Below are positions 30,631 to 39,741 of a DNA stretch of 64,000 nt, piece by piece. Numbering within the stretch: position 1 is the first letter of the stretch; every line of letters starts with the position of its first letter. The position numbers were made by a program, and so were the translations under genes. The notes beneath the pieces were generated by a model. That model was not told the origin of the DNA. It was given only the letters and a program-made list of their open reading frames with translations, and did not search any database. Origin of the DNA: Pyxidicoccus caerfyrddinensis (lineage in GTDB: Bacteria; Myxococcota; Myxococcia; Myxococcales; Myxococcaceae); NCBI RefSeq assembly GCF_010894405.1, contig NZ_JAAIYA010000030.1:100750-164749 (forward strand), given 5' to 3'.

Positions 30631-30701
30631 GGCTCACACCTGGCACCCGACTCCACTTCGAGGCAGGCAACCCGCGCCGGGCTATTGCAGACTGTCCCGA
30701 C

Positions 30702-31037
30702 ATGAATCGATGGAAGCTGGCGTTCTTCGCGGTGCTGGGGCTCTGGGTGCTGACGCTGGTCGTCGGGGCGTACTCGGCGGTGGACGGGGCCGTCAGCGCG
30801 ACCTATCAGCGTGAGGGCTACGCGGACTGCGAGGCGCACCGCGACTGGCTCGACGCGATGCTGCGCGGGCAGGTGACGCGCGCGGAGGTGAAGACGGCCC
30901 GTCCCAAGGTGACGCGCACCGTGGAGGACCACAGCGCCGTGCTGGAGCCCGGCGACGTCAGCGTCCACTACGACGCGAACGGCCGGTACCTCTCCTCCCA
31001 GCTCGGCGCGAGCAGCACGCCGGGCTACGAGCCGTAG
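30702..31037 (+). CDS. Small membrane-anchored protein, unknown function
   Basis: 111 residues. One N-terminal transmembrane helix (KLAFFAVLGLWVLTLVVGAYSAV, about 5-27) and a hydrophilic domain of about 80 residues with a single Cys (ADCEAHRDWLDAML). The tail VSVHYDANGRYLSSQLG suggests beta structure. It may stay anchored by the uncleaved helix. I recognise no family. It lies downstream of the lipoprotein pair's hairpin and converges on the ABC/M1 gene. Confidence 0.7.
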   Translation: MNRWKLAFFAVLGLWVLTLVVGAYSAVDGAVSATYQREGYADCEAHRDWLDAMLRGQVTRAEVKTARPKVTRTVEDHSAVLEPGDVSVHYDANGRYLSSQLGASSTPGYEP

Positions 31038-31091
31038 CCGCGCACACGCGGGACGGGTACCCGGATAGGCGGGCCCCGTCCCGAGCGAAGC

Positions 31092-34000
31092 TCACAGCTT
31101 CAGCACCGCGCTCTCACGCCGCAGCTGGAGCACGCGCACGTCCGGGTCCACCACCCACCGCTCGGGAGCGAAGTCGGCGCGCACCGTCACCTCCGCCTTC
31201 TCTCCCGCGCCCAGCACCACCGTCTTCCGCGCGTCCCGGTAGTCGGGGGACTGGGTCGCCGGGCCCTTCGCGGCCTCCTCCTCCGTCCGCTCCGGGAAGC
31301 GCTCGCCCTTCACCGCGGCCACCTCCACCGGCATGCGCCCGGTGCCGGTGTTCTCCACCGTCACCGTGGCCACCCACTGCGCGCCCTCCTGCTTCACGCT
31401 GGCGGCGGACAGCCGGTACTCCGGCACGTGGACCTCGTGGAACCACTGCTGGACGAAGGCGTCATAGGCCGCCGCGTCCTTCGCGAAGGGCCGCATCGCC
31501 GCGGTGAAGTCCTGCAGCACCGGGTGGTCCGCGCTGGAGATGTACTGGCGCAGGAAGGCCTGAAGGCCCGCGTGCATCGCCTCGCGGCCGAGCAAATCTT
31601 CCATCATCCAGAACACCCAGCCGCCCTTGTCGTAGAGGACGGTGTTGTCGCCCTCGCGCGAGTTGTCCAGCTTCACCAGCGACTGCTCCGCGTCCAGATG
31701 GCGGTCCTTCGCGTAGCGCTCCTCCAGCCGCTTCGCGATTTCCATCCGCATCGCGGGCCCTTCCAATTGCTCGGCCAGCTTCAGCGCCGAGTAGTGCGAC
31801 GTGCCCTCCGACAGCACGTCGCCGCCCGGGCCCTTGCCCGGAATCAGCATGTTGCCCCACCACTGGTGTGCCGCCTCGTGCGCGGTAATCAGCAGCACCG
31901 CGTTCGCCTTCGACGTGCTCTTGGTGAGGAAGCCGATGCTCTCCGAGAAGGTGATGTTGGTGGCGAAGCCCTGCGCGTACGTGGCCAGGCCGGGGAACTC
32001 GGACAGCTTCAATTCCTTCCATGGATACGGGTAGAACCACTCCGAGTAGTACTTGCGCGCCGCGTTCAGTCCGCGCCGCATCTCCTCCACGTTGTAGACG
32101 TGGGACGGATGATGGAAGACGGCCGTGCCCTCACCGCGCAGCACCGTCCACTTCCCCGCGACGATGTTGAACATGCTCATCGGGTGGTCGCTCTTCCACA
32201 CGCTGGCGCGGCGGCCGTCCTTCACCTCGTCGCTCTCCAGCACACCCGCGGAGTTGAGCGTGTAGTCCGCCGGCCCCGTCACGCGGATGCGCGTGGTGAA
32301 GGGCGTACCCATGCCCCAGGCGGCCTCCGTCTGCCCCTCGTAGTACCTGTCTGAGTACACGCGTGGCTCGTACTTGTTCTCCTTCGGGTCCACTCCAATG
32401 TCGTCGAGGAAGCCGATGACGGGCGCGAACGAGGGACCGAAGCTGGTGAGCACCACGCCCGACGGCAGGATGAACTCCTCCACCTTCCCGCCGCTCTTCG
32501 TCGCGCCCCGGGGGAAGCGGCCGTGGAAGTCGAAGCCCACGCGCAGCACCGTGCCCGGCTGCATGCCGCCCACGGGCTTGAAGACATACAGCCGCGAGCG
32601 GTCCTCCGCCTCGGACTCCTTCCCATCCACCGTCCAGCGCACGTCCTCCCAGTGGTCCCCGCCGGTGAGGGCGAAGGACTCCAGCGCCTTGTCGTGCCGG
32701 TTCACCAGCGTGTACGTGCCGCGCGTGTGGAACGTGCCGGCCTCGGGCTCCAGGTCCACGTCCAGGTCCACGTCCTGAATCGCGGGCTGCGGCGCGTCCT
32801 TCCACGTGGCCAGGTTCTTCTGCCAGTACTCCTTGGCGCGCTTCTTCGCCGCGTCCCCCTGCCAGCCCTGCCCCACCTGCACCGCCGCGCCGATGAGCGC
32901 CACCGCCGGCACCACCATCCACGGCGTCAGCCGCCACGCGCCGCTCAAGAGCCCGCGAGGCTTCAGTCGCTCCAGCAGGCTCACCGAGTCCGGCGCCCGC
33001 CGCCCGTCCAGCCGCACCGCCAGCGCCGCGAAGAACGCGGCCAGCCCGAGCGCGCCCACCCGGTTGAGGACGAGCACCGTGCGGTCCAGCTCGAACGGCC
33101 CCAGGTCCGACCACAGCACCGTGCCCCACAGCGGCCAGTTCGTCGCCCAGTTCAGCTCGCCGCGCACCGCCGCGAAGCCGGTGAGGCACAGCACCGCGAG
33201 CGCAAGGCCATACGCGCCGAAGCGCCCGCCGGCCACCGCGCGCGCCGCCAGCACGAAGCACGTCCACAGCACGAAGGTGGGCAGCATCAGCAGCCCCCAG
33301 ACGATGGCGTACGGCACCAGCGACACCGGCACGTTGCCCTGGGCCAGTTGCACCAGCGACACCGCAAGCCACGTCACCATCAGGATGGCCACGCCCACGA
33401 GGCTGTTGGCGAACGCCTTGCCCAGCAGCACCGACAGCGTGCGCACCGGCGTGGCGTCATGGATGGGCGCGAAGAAGTAGGCGCGCTCCCGCTCCAGCGA
33501 CTCCACCGTGTAGAACATGAGCAGCAGGCACACGAGCGTGGACGCCTGCCCCATGCTCCGCACCGCGAAGTGCCCCGGCGTCGCCAACAGCGGCGTGTCG
33601 AACGGGCCCACCGCGTTGAGCGACTGCACCACCGTCTGCAGCAGGATGATGGGCACGAAGAGGTAGAGCCCCGGCTGCGACAGCAGGCCCCGCGCCTCCA
33701 CGCGCGCCACGTCCCACAGCCCGGACAGCAGCCCCGGCGCGCGCACGCCCATGTTCAGCGACGCCAGCGGCGCGTGCTCGCGGAAGGTCCCCAGCGGCGT
33801 GGCGGGCGGCACGTCCGCCAGCGTCTTCCCCTTCACGGTCCGCACCGGCGCGCCGCGCAGCCCCTGCGCCACGTGCCGCGCACTCCAGGCCACGCCGCCC
33901 AGTCCCACCGCGATGAAGCCCAGCCGGCTGAAGACGAAGAGCGCGTCCAGCCCCACGCGCTCGTGGTTGTAGAACTCCACGCCCCGGTCGACCTTCACCC

Positions 34001-34703
34001 ACGTCTCGCTCAGCCACCGCAGGCCCGCGGGCTCTACCGCCATGAGCAGGCGATTCACGCGCGGGTCCAACCACCCGGGCGACCAGTCCCAGAGGAAGAA
34101 CGCGCAGATGAACATCAACACCACGGGCAGGAAGTAGACGAGCACCGGCCGCCGCGTCAGCTCGCCCACCGCGAAGGCCGTGCCCGCCATGAACACGAGC
34201 AACGGCACGCCGAAGAAGAGCGCCGGCCGCACGTAGTTGAGCAGCGACAGCGGGCCCCGGTACTCCGCGTTCTCCCCCGCCGGCACCACGTGGTGGAAGA
34301 ACACCAGGAAGGCCACCATCGCCCCGAGCGCCAGCCCGTACGCGGCCAGCACCGCGAGGAACTTGCCCCACACGTACTCGCGCGGCGTCAGCGGCGTGGT
34401 GTGGAGGATGGGGCCCACTCGCGCTTCCTCATCCGCGATGACGCCCATGCCCGCGCCCACCGAGATGAAGAACGTGTAGAGGAGGAAGGTGAGGAAGATG
34501 AGCGTCTGCGAGACGGCGAACTCGCTCGTCACCCACGCCTTCTGTCCGCCCACCTGGCTGGCTCCGGACTCAATCGTCACGTTGCCGGACGACAGGCCCC
34601 ACACCACCAGGAAGGTGATGAGCAGCAGGATGACGAACAGCGGGCGGCGCACCTGGTGCGCGAGCTCCGTGCGCACCACGGTGCCCAGCCGTTGCGCATT
34701 CAT
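31092..34703 (-). CDS. ABC transporter permease fused to M1-family aminopeptidase
   Basis: 1203 residues. Residues 1-620 contain about twelve hydrophobic segments in two groups (about 15-270 and 335-600), as in ABC-2 type permeases. The C-terminal half is a gluzincin peptidase: HEAAH at about 942-946 with a downstream Glu (LSEGTSHY, about 966) spaced one residue longer than the usual 18. Other M1 parts include FNIVAGKW and GGWVFWMMEDLLG. This fusion is a known architecture of unknown physiology. Its ATG overlaps the ATPase stop as ATGA, so the ATPase at 34700-35614 drives it. Confidence 0.92.
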   Translation of the reverse strand: MNAQRLGTVVRTELAHQVRRPLFVILLLITFLVVWGLSSGNVTIESGASQVGGQKAWVTSEFAVSQTLIFLTFLLYTFFISVGAGMGVIADEEARVGPILHTTPLTPREYVWGKFLAVLAAYGLALGAMVAFLVFFHHVVPAGENAEYRGPLSLLNYVRPALFFGVPLLVFMAGTAFAVGELTRRPVLVYFLPVVLMFICAFFLWDWSPGWLDPRVNRLLMAVEPAGLRWLSETWVKVDRGVEFYNHERVGLDALFVFSRLGFIAVGLGGVAWSARHVAQGLRGAPVRTVKGKTLADVPPATPLGTFREHAPLASLNMGVRAPGLLSGLWDVARVEARGLLSQPGLYLFVPIILLQTVVQSLNAVGPFDTPLLATPGHFAVRSMGQASTLVCLLLMFYTVESLERERAYFFAPIHDATPVRTLSVLLGKAFANSLVGVAILMVTWLAVSLVQLAQGNVPVSLVPYAIVWGLLMLPTFVLWTCFVLAARAVAGGRFGAYGLALAVLCLTGFAAVRGELNWATNWPLWGTVLWSDLGPFELDRTVLVLNRVGALGLAAFFAALAVRLDGRRAPDSVSLLERLKPRGLLSGAWRLTPWMVVPAVALIGAAVQVGQGWQGDAAKKRAKEYWQKNLATWKDAPQPAIQDVDLDVDLEPEAGTFHTRGTYTLVNRHDKALESFALTGGDHWEDVRWTVDGKESEAEDRSRLYVFKPVGGMQPGTVLRVGFDFHGRFPRGATKSGGKVEEFILPSGVVLTSFGPSFAPVIGFLDDIGVDPKENKYEPRVYSDRYYEGQTEAAWGMGTPFTTRIRVTGPADYTLNSAGVLESDEVKDGRRASVWKSDHPMSMFNIVAGKWTVLRGEGTAVFHHPSHVYNVEEMRRGLNAARKYYSEWFYPYPWKELKLSEFPGLATYAQGFATNITFSESIGFLTKSTSKANAVLLITAHEAAHQWWGNMLIPGKGPGGDVLSEGTSHYSALKLAEQLEGPAMRMEIAKRLEERYAKDRHLDAEQSLVKLDNSREGDNTVLYDKGGWVFWMMEDLLGREAMHAGLQAFLRQYISSADHPVLQDFTAAMRPFAKDAAAYDAFVQQWFHEVHVPEYRLSAASVKQEGAQWVATVTVENTGTGRMPVEVAAVKGERFPERTEEEAAKGPATQSPDYRDARKTVVLGAGEKAEVTVRADFAPERWVVDPDVRVLQLRRESAVLKL

Positions 34704-35614
34704 CGCGCCACCTCGTGGACGGGCGCGGAGGCCTCGGCGGGCGTCTGCTCGTCCTTCATCAGGAGGAGGTACGCGTCCTCCAGCGTGGGCGTCACACGCT
34801 CGAAGCCCGCGGGCACGGCGGCGTTCGGCGCGTGGATGCGCACGCGGTTGCGGCCCTCGAAGAGCACGGCCTGGGTGACGCGGCGGGTGCGCTGGAGTTC
34901 GGACAACTCAGCGGCGGAGGCGGTGCCCTCGAAGATGGTGCCTTGAATGGCGGCCTTCGCGTCGGTGGGGGAGGTAATCGCCACCACACGGCCCTGGCGG
35001 ATGACGGCGAAGCGCGGGCACAGCATGGCCACGTCCTCGACGATGTGCGTGGACAGCAGCACCGTGCGCTCGTGGGCCACCTCCGCCAGCAAGCGGTAGA
35101 AGCGCAGGCGCTCCTCGGGGTCCAGGCCCGCGGTGGGCTCGTCCACGATGATGAGCTTGGGGTTGCCCGCCAGCGCCTGGGCGATGCCGAGCCGCTGCCG
35201 CATGCCACCCGAGTACTCCTTCACCTTCCGCTTCGCGGCGAAGGTGAGATTCACGCGCTCGAGCAATTCCGCGCACAGCTTCTTCAGGCCCTGCGGCGCG
35301 GTGACGCCCTTGAGCTTGAGGAGGTACAGCAGCATCGCCTCGCCCGTGAGGTACGGGTAGAAGCCGAACTCCTGCGGCAGGTAGCCCAGGTGCGGGCGCA
35401 GCGCCTCCGGGTTGCGGACGATGTCCGCCCCGTCCAGCGTCACCTCCCCCGAGGTGGGTTCCAGCAGGCCCGACAGAATCTTCATCAGCGTGGACTTGCC
35501 GGCGCCGTTGGGTCCCAGCAGGCCGAACATGCCGCGCGGCACGTCCAGGTCCACGCCGCGCAGGGCGGCGACGGGGCCCGGGTACACCTTCACCAGATTG
35601 CGGAGGGAGAGCAT
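34700..35614 (-). CDS. ABC transporter ATP-binding protein
   Basis: 304 residues from the ATG at 35614. Walker A GPNGAGKST (about 38-46), Q-loop YLPQEFG, signature YSGGMRQR, Walker B LIIVDEPTAGLD and switch STHIVEDV are all present. The C-terminal 90 residues form the extension of ABC-2 exporter ATPases. Translationally coupled (ATGA) to the permease/M1 gene downstream. Together they form a two-gene exporter, or a membrane peptidase powered by ATP; substrate unknown. Confidence 0.94.
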   Translation of the reverse strand: MLSLRNLVKVYPGPVAALRGVDLDVPRGMFGLLGPNGAGKSTLMKILSGLLEPTSGEVTLDGADIVRNPEALRPHLGYLPQEFGFYPYLTGEAMLLYLLKLKGVTAPQGLKKLCAELLERVNLTFAAKRKVKEYSGGMRQRLGIAQALAGNPKLIIVDEPTAGLDPEERLRFYRLLAEVAHERTVLLSTHIVEDVAMLCPRFAVIRQGRVVAITSPTDAKAAIQGTIFEGTASAAELSELQRTRRVTQAVLFEGRNRVRIHAPNAAVPAGFERVTPTLEDAYLLLMKDEQTPAEASAPVHEVAR

Positions 35615-35754
35615 GCCCCCATGTACGCCTGGACCCCTGGGGTCATTTCCATCCACTGCTTTACAGACTACTGAACAGGCTTGCAGACCAGGGCTCGCGT
35701 CGCGCAGTCTGCCGCTCCCCGCATGGCGCGGGCCCCACCCCCGGAGGAGCACAC

Positions 35755-36210
35755 ATGCCCAAGGCGATTCCCGATGGCTACCACTCGATCACGCCGTACC
35801 TCGCGCTGAGCGACGCGACGAAGGCCATCGAGTTCTACAAGACCGCCCTCGGCGCGACCGAGCTGTACCGGATGCCGATGCCCGGCGGAAAGGTCGCCCA
35901 CGCGGAGCTGCAGATTGGCGACTCGCGCATCATGGTGTCCGACGAGTACCCGGACATGGGCGCCAAGAGCCCGAAGCACTTCGGCGGCACGCCGGTGGGC
36001 CTGTGCATCTACACGGAGAACGTGGATGCGCTCGCCGAGCGCTTCGTGAAGGCCGGAGGCAAGGTGGTGCGGCCGCTGGAGAACCAGTTCTACGGCGACC
36101 GCTCCGGCCAGTTCGTGGACCCCGAGGGCTTCAAGTGGACGCTCGCGCAGCACGTCGAGGACGTGTCGCCCGAGGAGATGAACCGCCGCATGGCGAAGAT
36201 GGGCGGGTAG
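35755..36210 (+). CDS. VOC-family (PhnB/glyoxalase-like) protein
   Basis: 151 residues. Two beta-alpha-beta-beta-beta modules: ITPYLALSDATKAIEFYKTALGATELYRM and a second ending GDRSGQFVDPEGFKWTLA, the latter typical of PhnB-like VOC proteins. Strong ribosome site GGAGGAG. Metal ligands are not complete by eye (a His in KVAHAELQI and a Glu are candidates), so it may be a binding protein or an enzyme on a small metabolite. Cytoplasmic. Confidence 0.85.
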   Translation: MPKAIPDGYHSITPYLALSDATKAIEFYKTALGATELYRMPMPGGKVAHAELQIGDSRIMVSDEYPDMGAKSPKHFGGTPVGLCIYTENVDALAERFVKAGGKVVRPLENQFYGDRSGQFVDPEGFKWTLAQHVEDVSPEEMNRRMAKMGG

Positions 36211-36377
36211 TGCTCCTGGCAGGCCGCTGAAGAAGTTTCGGGCCGGGCGCGCTGCTTCCGAGTGGGCCCGGCCCATCACAGGGCATCGAGCGACACACTC
36301 CACACTCGACCCTTCGGGCGGATTGCTGTCCGTCCCCCGTGTGAAGACCTTGCCGGTGGCTTCACTGGGGGGCGCAC

Positions 36378-37724
36378 ATGCGGGGTTCGCGGAGGTCCAG
36401 GTTCGTTGGACTGTGGGGCGGTGTGTTGCTCGGGACGATGGTGCTGGCCTGTGGGTGTGGGCCGCTCAGTCCCGGCGAGGCCTCCAGGCAGGGGGAGGAC
36501 GTCGCGTCCGAAGCATCGAGCGCGGCACCAGACTCCGACGACGGGGAGGGGCTGGCGGCCGGGTCCCTGGATTCGAAGGGCTTCGTGCCGGCCCCGGTGG
36601 CCCGGGGCACGCCGTCGGTCGCGTTCGGAAAGGGCAAATACCTGGTCGTCTGGGAGGATGAGCGGGACGGCGGCGTGTACGGCACGCGCGTGAGGACGGA
36701 CGGCAGGCTCCTCGACCCGGGCGGACTGCGGCTGAACCCCAGGGCCGTCCGTGGCTTCGCGCCCGTCGCCGCCTTCAACGGCACGCACTTCTTCGTCGTG
36801 TGGCAGGCGGGCACCGGTATCTCCGGGGTGCGCGTGGCGACGGACGGCACCGTGGTGGGTCCGGTGTTCGACGTGGTTCCCCCGGGCACGGTCTCCCTGC
36901 CGCTGGGCCTCGCGTGCTCCCCGAAGGTCTGCACGGTCACCTACAACATCGTCGCCGAGATGGAATCGATCATCTCCTTCACGCGAGTCCGCTGGGACGG
37001 CGGCGTGCTTCCCGACGTGGACCACACCGTCAGTCCCGCCGGGAATCTCGCGGGGGAGTCCTCGGTGGCGTGGAACAACAACCAGAAGCAGTTCCTCATC
37101 GTCTGGATTGACGCGCGGGGCGGCACAGCCTCGCCCGATATCTACGGCGCCCGCGTGAAGGAGGACGGCACGATTCTGGATGACGGGGGCTTCCCCATCT
37201 CCCAGGCGACCGGCTCGCAGCGCCGGCCGGACGTGACGTGGACGGGGCGGCGCTACCACGTCGTGTGGGGTGATGACCGGAGCGGCACGTTCGACATCTA
37301 CGGCGCCCGGGTGCGCTCGAATGGGACGGTGGAGGACCTGGCTGGCATCCCCATCTCGACCGCGCCCGGGGAGCAGACACTGCCGCGCGTCGCGCACCAC
37401 GAATCCAAGTCCCTGGTCGTCTGGGATGACACGCGTGGCGGCCAACACCGCATCCGGGGCGCGCGCCTGGGCGAGGATGGACGCGTGTGGGATTCCTCCG
37501 GCTTCGCCATCTCCCAGGGCGACCTTCCGAACGAGTTCTTCCCGGACGTGGCCTACGGCGACGACCGCTTCTTCACCGCCTACGCCGCGGAGGTGGAGTA
37601 CTCGCCCTTTGGCACCCACTTCGTGCTGGGCACGCGAGTGAGGCACGACACCCGGGTGCAGGACTCGCCGGCGTTGGTGCTCACGCGGGTGCCCGGCACG
37701 GCGCCTTCCGCGCCCTCCCGGTGA
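36378..37724 (+). CDS. Beta-propeller-like surface lipoprotein
   Basis: 448 residues, with signal peptide and lipobox VLACGC (about Cys25 or Cys27). From residue 75 it contains about six to seven repeats of the form PSVAFGKGKYLVVWEDERDG...GTRV...G, with YHVVWGDDRSG...IYGARV and SLVVWDDTRGG as clear examples. These VVWxDxR blades are found in large families of myxobacterial lipoproteins and should fold as a propeller. No catalytic residues are evident. Probably outer-surface, function unknown. Confidence 0.82.
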   Translation: MRGSRRSRFVGLWGGVLLGTMVLACGCGPLSPGEASRQGEDVASEASSAAPDSDDGEGLAAGSLDSKGFVPAPVARGTPSVAFGKGKYLVVWEDERDGGVYGTRVRTDGRLLDPGGLRLNPRAVRGFAPVAAFNGTHFFVVWQAGTGISGVRVATDGTVVGPVFDVVPPGTVSLPLGLACSPKVCTVTYNIVAEMESIISFTRVRWDGGVLPDVDHTVSPAGNLAGESSVAWNNNQKQFLIVWIDARGGTASPDIYGARVKEDGTILDDGGFPISQATGSQRRPDVTWTGRRYHVVWGDDRSGTFDIYGARVRSNGTVEDLAGIPISTAPGEQTLPRVAHHESKSLVVWDDTRGGQHRIRGARLGEDGRVWDSSGFAISQGDLPNEFFPDVAYGDDRFFTAYAAEVEYSPFGTHFVLGTRVRHDTRVQDSPALVLTRVPGTAPSAPSR

Positions 37725-37754
37725 AGTGTCCGTCCGCTCCGGCCCCGGGCTGCA

Positions 37755-37890
37755 CGCAGCCGCATGTCGAACCGCGCCTCGATTCGCGCCGCAATCCGCT
37801 GCTGCACTCCCTCCGACAGGCCCACCGTCTTCCCGAAGGCCTTGATGCCCCAGCGCGGATCCGACGGCAGGGAGATGAACACCGCGCTCC
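37755..37890 (-). pseudogene. Fragment of an alpha/beta-hydrolase gene
   Basis: About 134 bp almost identical to 48584-48717, inside the hydrolase gene at 48277-49221. The shared peptide (minus strand) is DPRWGIKAFGKTVGLSEGVQ with continuation IAARIEARFDMRLR, against DPRWGVKAFGKTVGLSEDVQ in the intact gene. Both ends of the match are abrupt and neither the catalytic motifs nor a start are present. It is a copied or recombined scrap of a gene of that family, not a functional gene. Confidence 0.8.
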
Positions 37891-37962
37891 CTGCAGCGGC
37901 GAGGCCGAGGCCGCGCGCTATCCGCGGTTTGAGTTGCCGCGGCGCTATGGAATCATCAGGCG

Positions 37963-38964
37963 ATGCGCAACTGGCACGCGATGGTTGTCGGATTCGTGGC
38001 ACTCGCAGTCGTGACGTCCGCACACGCGGAGACGCTCGGTGCCTGGACGTACATGCCCCCGGCGAGCTTCGAGGGCGTGAAGAAGCCCGCGCAGCATGAG
38101 TACACGCGCATCACGGGGACGACGTTCTGCTTGCTCGGGGTGTTCGTGCCACGCCAGGAGGGCAGCAATCTCGCATCGGATCTCAAGCTCGAGTGGTCGA
38201 ACATCGTCGCTTCGAAGTTCACGGCAACCCATGTGACGACGCGCCCTGCGAAGAAGCTGAAGAGCGGGCTCACGGAGTACGTGAGCGCCGCGTCGCTCGC
38301 TGATGCCGCCGGTAGCTACTACGGAGAGCTCGCGGTGATTCGTGAGCGCGGTGTGGTCGGTAGCCTCATGCTCGTGTCGAACAGCTCCAAGACAATCACG
38401 AGCTGCCATCCCGCAATGGCAGCCGTGATCGAATCGATCGCGTTCGCAGCGGTCGCGGCGCCCGCTCCGGCGCCAGCGGCCACCGCAACGACGGATACGC
38501 CCGCCTCCTCGCTCATCGGGACCTGGAGCACGAGCTCGAGCAACGCGGACCCACGGACCGGAGTCATGCGGGACGGATCGATCATCCGGCAGTACCGGTT
38601 CTCCGCCGACGGCACGTACCGTTTCTACAGCGAGGGCTTTGGCGGCCAGTTCGGGTCCGACACCTGGCGACTCGTGTCTGAGACCGGCACGTACAAGCGG
38701 ACCGGCGACACCCTCACGCTCTCACCCACCAAGGTCACCGGCACGGTCCACAAGGGCGGCTCCAAGTCGAGCTACAATCCCCCGGTCGAGAAGATGACGT
38801 ACGCGGTGAAGAAGCACTACTTTGAAGGCATCGGGGAGTGGAACCTGGTGCTGACGCCGACGGCGAAGACCGCGCGCGACGGCGAGTTTGCCGTCAACGC
38901 GGCCTTCAAGGACTCGTACCTCTACCGCGATCAGTACAAGCCCTCCTGGAAGTACCCGCCCTGA
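37963..38964 (+). CDS. Secreted two-domain protein, unknown function
   Basis: 333 residues, with signal peptide ending VVTSAHA (residue 22). Residues 23-165 form a first domain with a Cys pair (TTFCLLG and TSCHPAM). A Pro/Ala linker follows (about 165-180). The second domain is lipocalin-like (LIGTWSTSSSNADPRTG, QYRFSADGTYRFYSEG, ETGTYKRTGDTLTLSP), the layout of secreted GTW/lipocalin-type proteins. Third codon positions are less GC-rich than in flanking genes, hinting at acquisition from elsewhere. Followed directly by gene debris. Confidence 0.72.
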   Translation: MRNWHAMVVGFVALAVVTSAHAETLGAWTYMPPASFEGVKKPAQHEYTRITGTTFCLLGVFVPRQEGSNLASDLKLEWSNIVASKFTATHVTTRPAKKLKSGLTEYVSAASLADAAGSYYGELAVIRERGVVGSLMLVSNSSKTITSCHPAMAAVIESIAFAAVAAPAPAPAATATTDTPASSLIGTWSTSSSNADPRTGVMRDGSIIRQYRFSADGTYRFYSEGFGGQFGSDTWRLVSETGTYKRTGDTLTLSPTKVTGTVHKGGSKSSYNPPVEKMTYAVKKHYFEGIGEWNLVLTPTAKTARDGEFAVNAAFKDSYLYRDQYKPSWKYPP

Positions 38965-38966
38965 GC

Positions 38967-39071
38967 ATGACGACACCGTTCACCGGCTTCTCGAAGACCG
39001 CTCCGCGCTTCTTCCACGAGCTCGCTCTTCCGACGCTACGCGGTCTTCATCCACGCGCTGATGCGGGGTGA
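38967..39071 (+). pseudogene. N-terminal stub of a DUF2461 (TIGR02453) gene
   Basis: ATG at 38967 followed by MTTPFTGFSKTAPRFFHELA, which matches the beginning of TIGR02453/DUF2461 proteins (FxGF, then FLxEL). After about 20 codons the similarity ends and the frame closes at 39071 without the NxRxWF motif that should follow. I read it as a truncated remnant fused to unrelated DNA. Confidence 0.5.
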
Positions 39072-39180
39072 CAGGGACAACCAGGCCCTGCACATGACCC
39101 TCTCCATGCTGGAAAGGCTGGAGAGGGGCGCCCTGCGGCTCCCCATGGTGGTGGATGGCAAGGTGATAGCCCCCGGCTGA
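39019..39180 (+). pseudogene. Orphan C-terminal gene fragment
   Basis: An open frame of 53 codons to the TGA at 39180 reads protein-like (SLFRRYAVFIHALMRGDRDN, then LERGALRLPMVVDGKVIAPG) but has no upstream start with a ribosome site. It overlaps the DUF2461 stub in another frame, so the junction of two fragments lies near 39020. Parent gene not recognised. Confidence 0.4.
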
Positions 39181-39224
39181 GAGCATGAGAAAGCTGGGAG
39201 GCGCATGGGCAGTGTGGGTGAGGC

Positions 39225-39544
39225 TCAGGTGTCCTGGGGCAGCGCGGCCACCAGCGCCTCCAGTGCCGCGCGCCCGCCGAGGAACACCGGCCAGCCGTCG
39301 CCCACCAACACCGTGTCGATGCGCGTCCTGGCCAGCAGCCCGCGGACAGATGCCCGCGCACGGGCTGCGTCCTTCAGCTTCGCGTCCGGCAGGAGGTTGA
39401 GCCGGCCGCCCATATGGCCGCGAAGGAGGTCTCCCGTCAGCAGCGTCGTGTCCTCCAGGAGGAAGGCCAGCTCGCCGGGCGTCTTGGAGCCGTGCAGCTC
39501 CAGGGCTTCCAGGCCGGGGACGAGCGTCTCGCCGTTGGCGAGCC
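39225..39544 (-). pseudogene. MBL-fold gene, C-terminal part, split by an insertion
   Basis: 104 codons (with the 8-bp duplication in front) encoding NGETLVPGLEALELHG, KTPGELAFLLEDTTLLTGD and a terminal helix (ALEALVAALPQDT). The HG...GELAF...LLTGD pattern is the second half of a metallo-beta-lactamase fold. The first half lies at 41012-41311, across the 1,467-bp element. Joining position 41012 to 39536 restores one continuous frame of 203 residues with no other lesion. Without its N-terminal half this part cannot fold as an enzyme. Confidence 0.85.
39537..39544. repeat. Target-site duplication, left copy
   Basis: GGCGAGCC immediately left of the element; identical to 41012-41019. Eight bp is the duplication length of the IS66 family. 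Confidence 0.9.
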
Positions 39545-39587
39545 GTATCCGCTGCATGAGCCCCGTCTGGTGGAGGTGAGCCGGCGC
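39545..39587 (+). repeat. Left terminal inverted repeat
   Basis: Starts GTATCCGCTGCATGAGCC. The first 21 bp are identical to the right end read inwards; over 43 bp about 34 positions agree by hand count. Confidence 0.88.
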
Positions 39588-39603
39588 GCGCAAGGTGGGG
39601 CGC

Positions 39604-39741
39604 ATGGCAAACGCGGAGCTGTGGAAGAAGCGGGTTGAGAACTGGCGCACGAGTGGGCTGAGCGCAGATGAGTACTGCGAGGGCCAGGAGTTCACGACGG
39701 GCCCGTTGTACCGGTCGTCCAGTCGTCTGGCGGGGGCGCCG
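39604..39741 (+). pseudogene. IS66 TnpA N-terminal remnant
   Basis: ATG at 39604 with MANAELWKKRVENWRTSGLS followed by ADEYCEGQEFTTGPLYRSSSRL, the conserved start of IS66-family TnpA proteins (AELWxxRVxxWRxSGLSxxxYC). After about 45 residues the similarity stops although the frame stays open to 39981 with unrelated low-quality sequence. The missing C-terminal two thirds show it is inactive. Confidence 0.78.
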
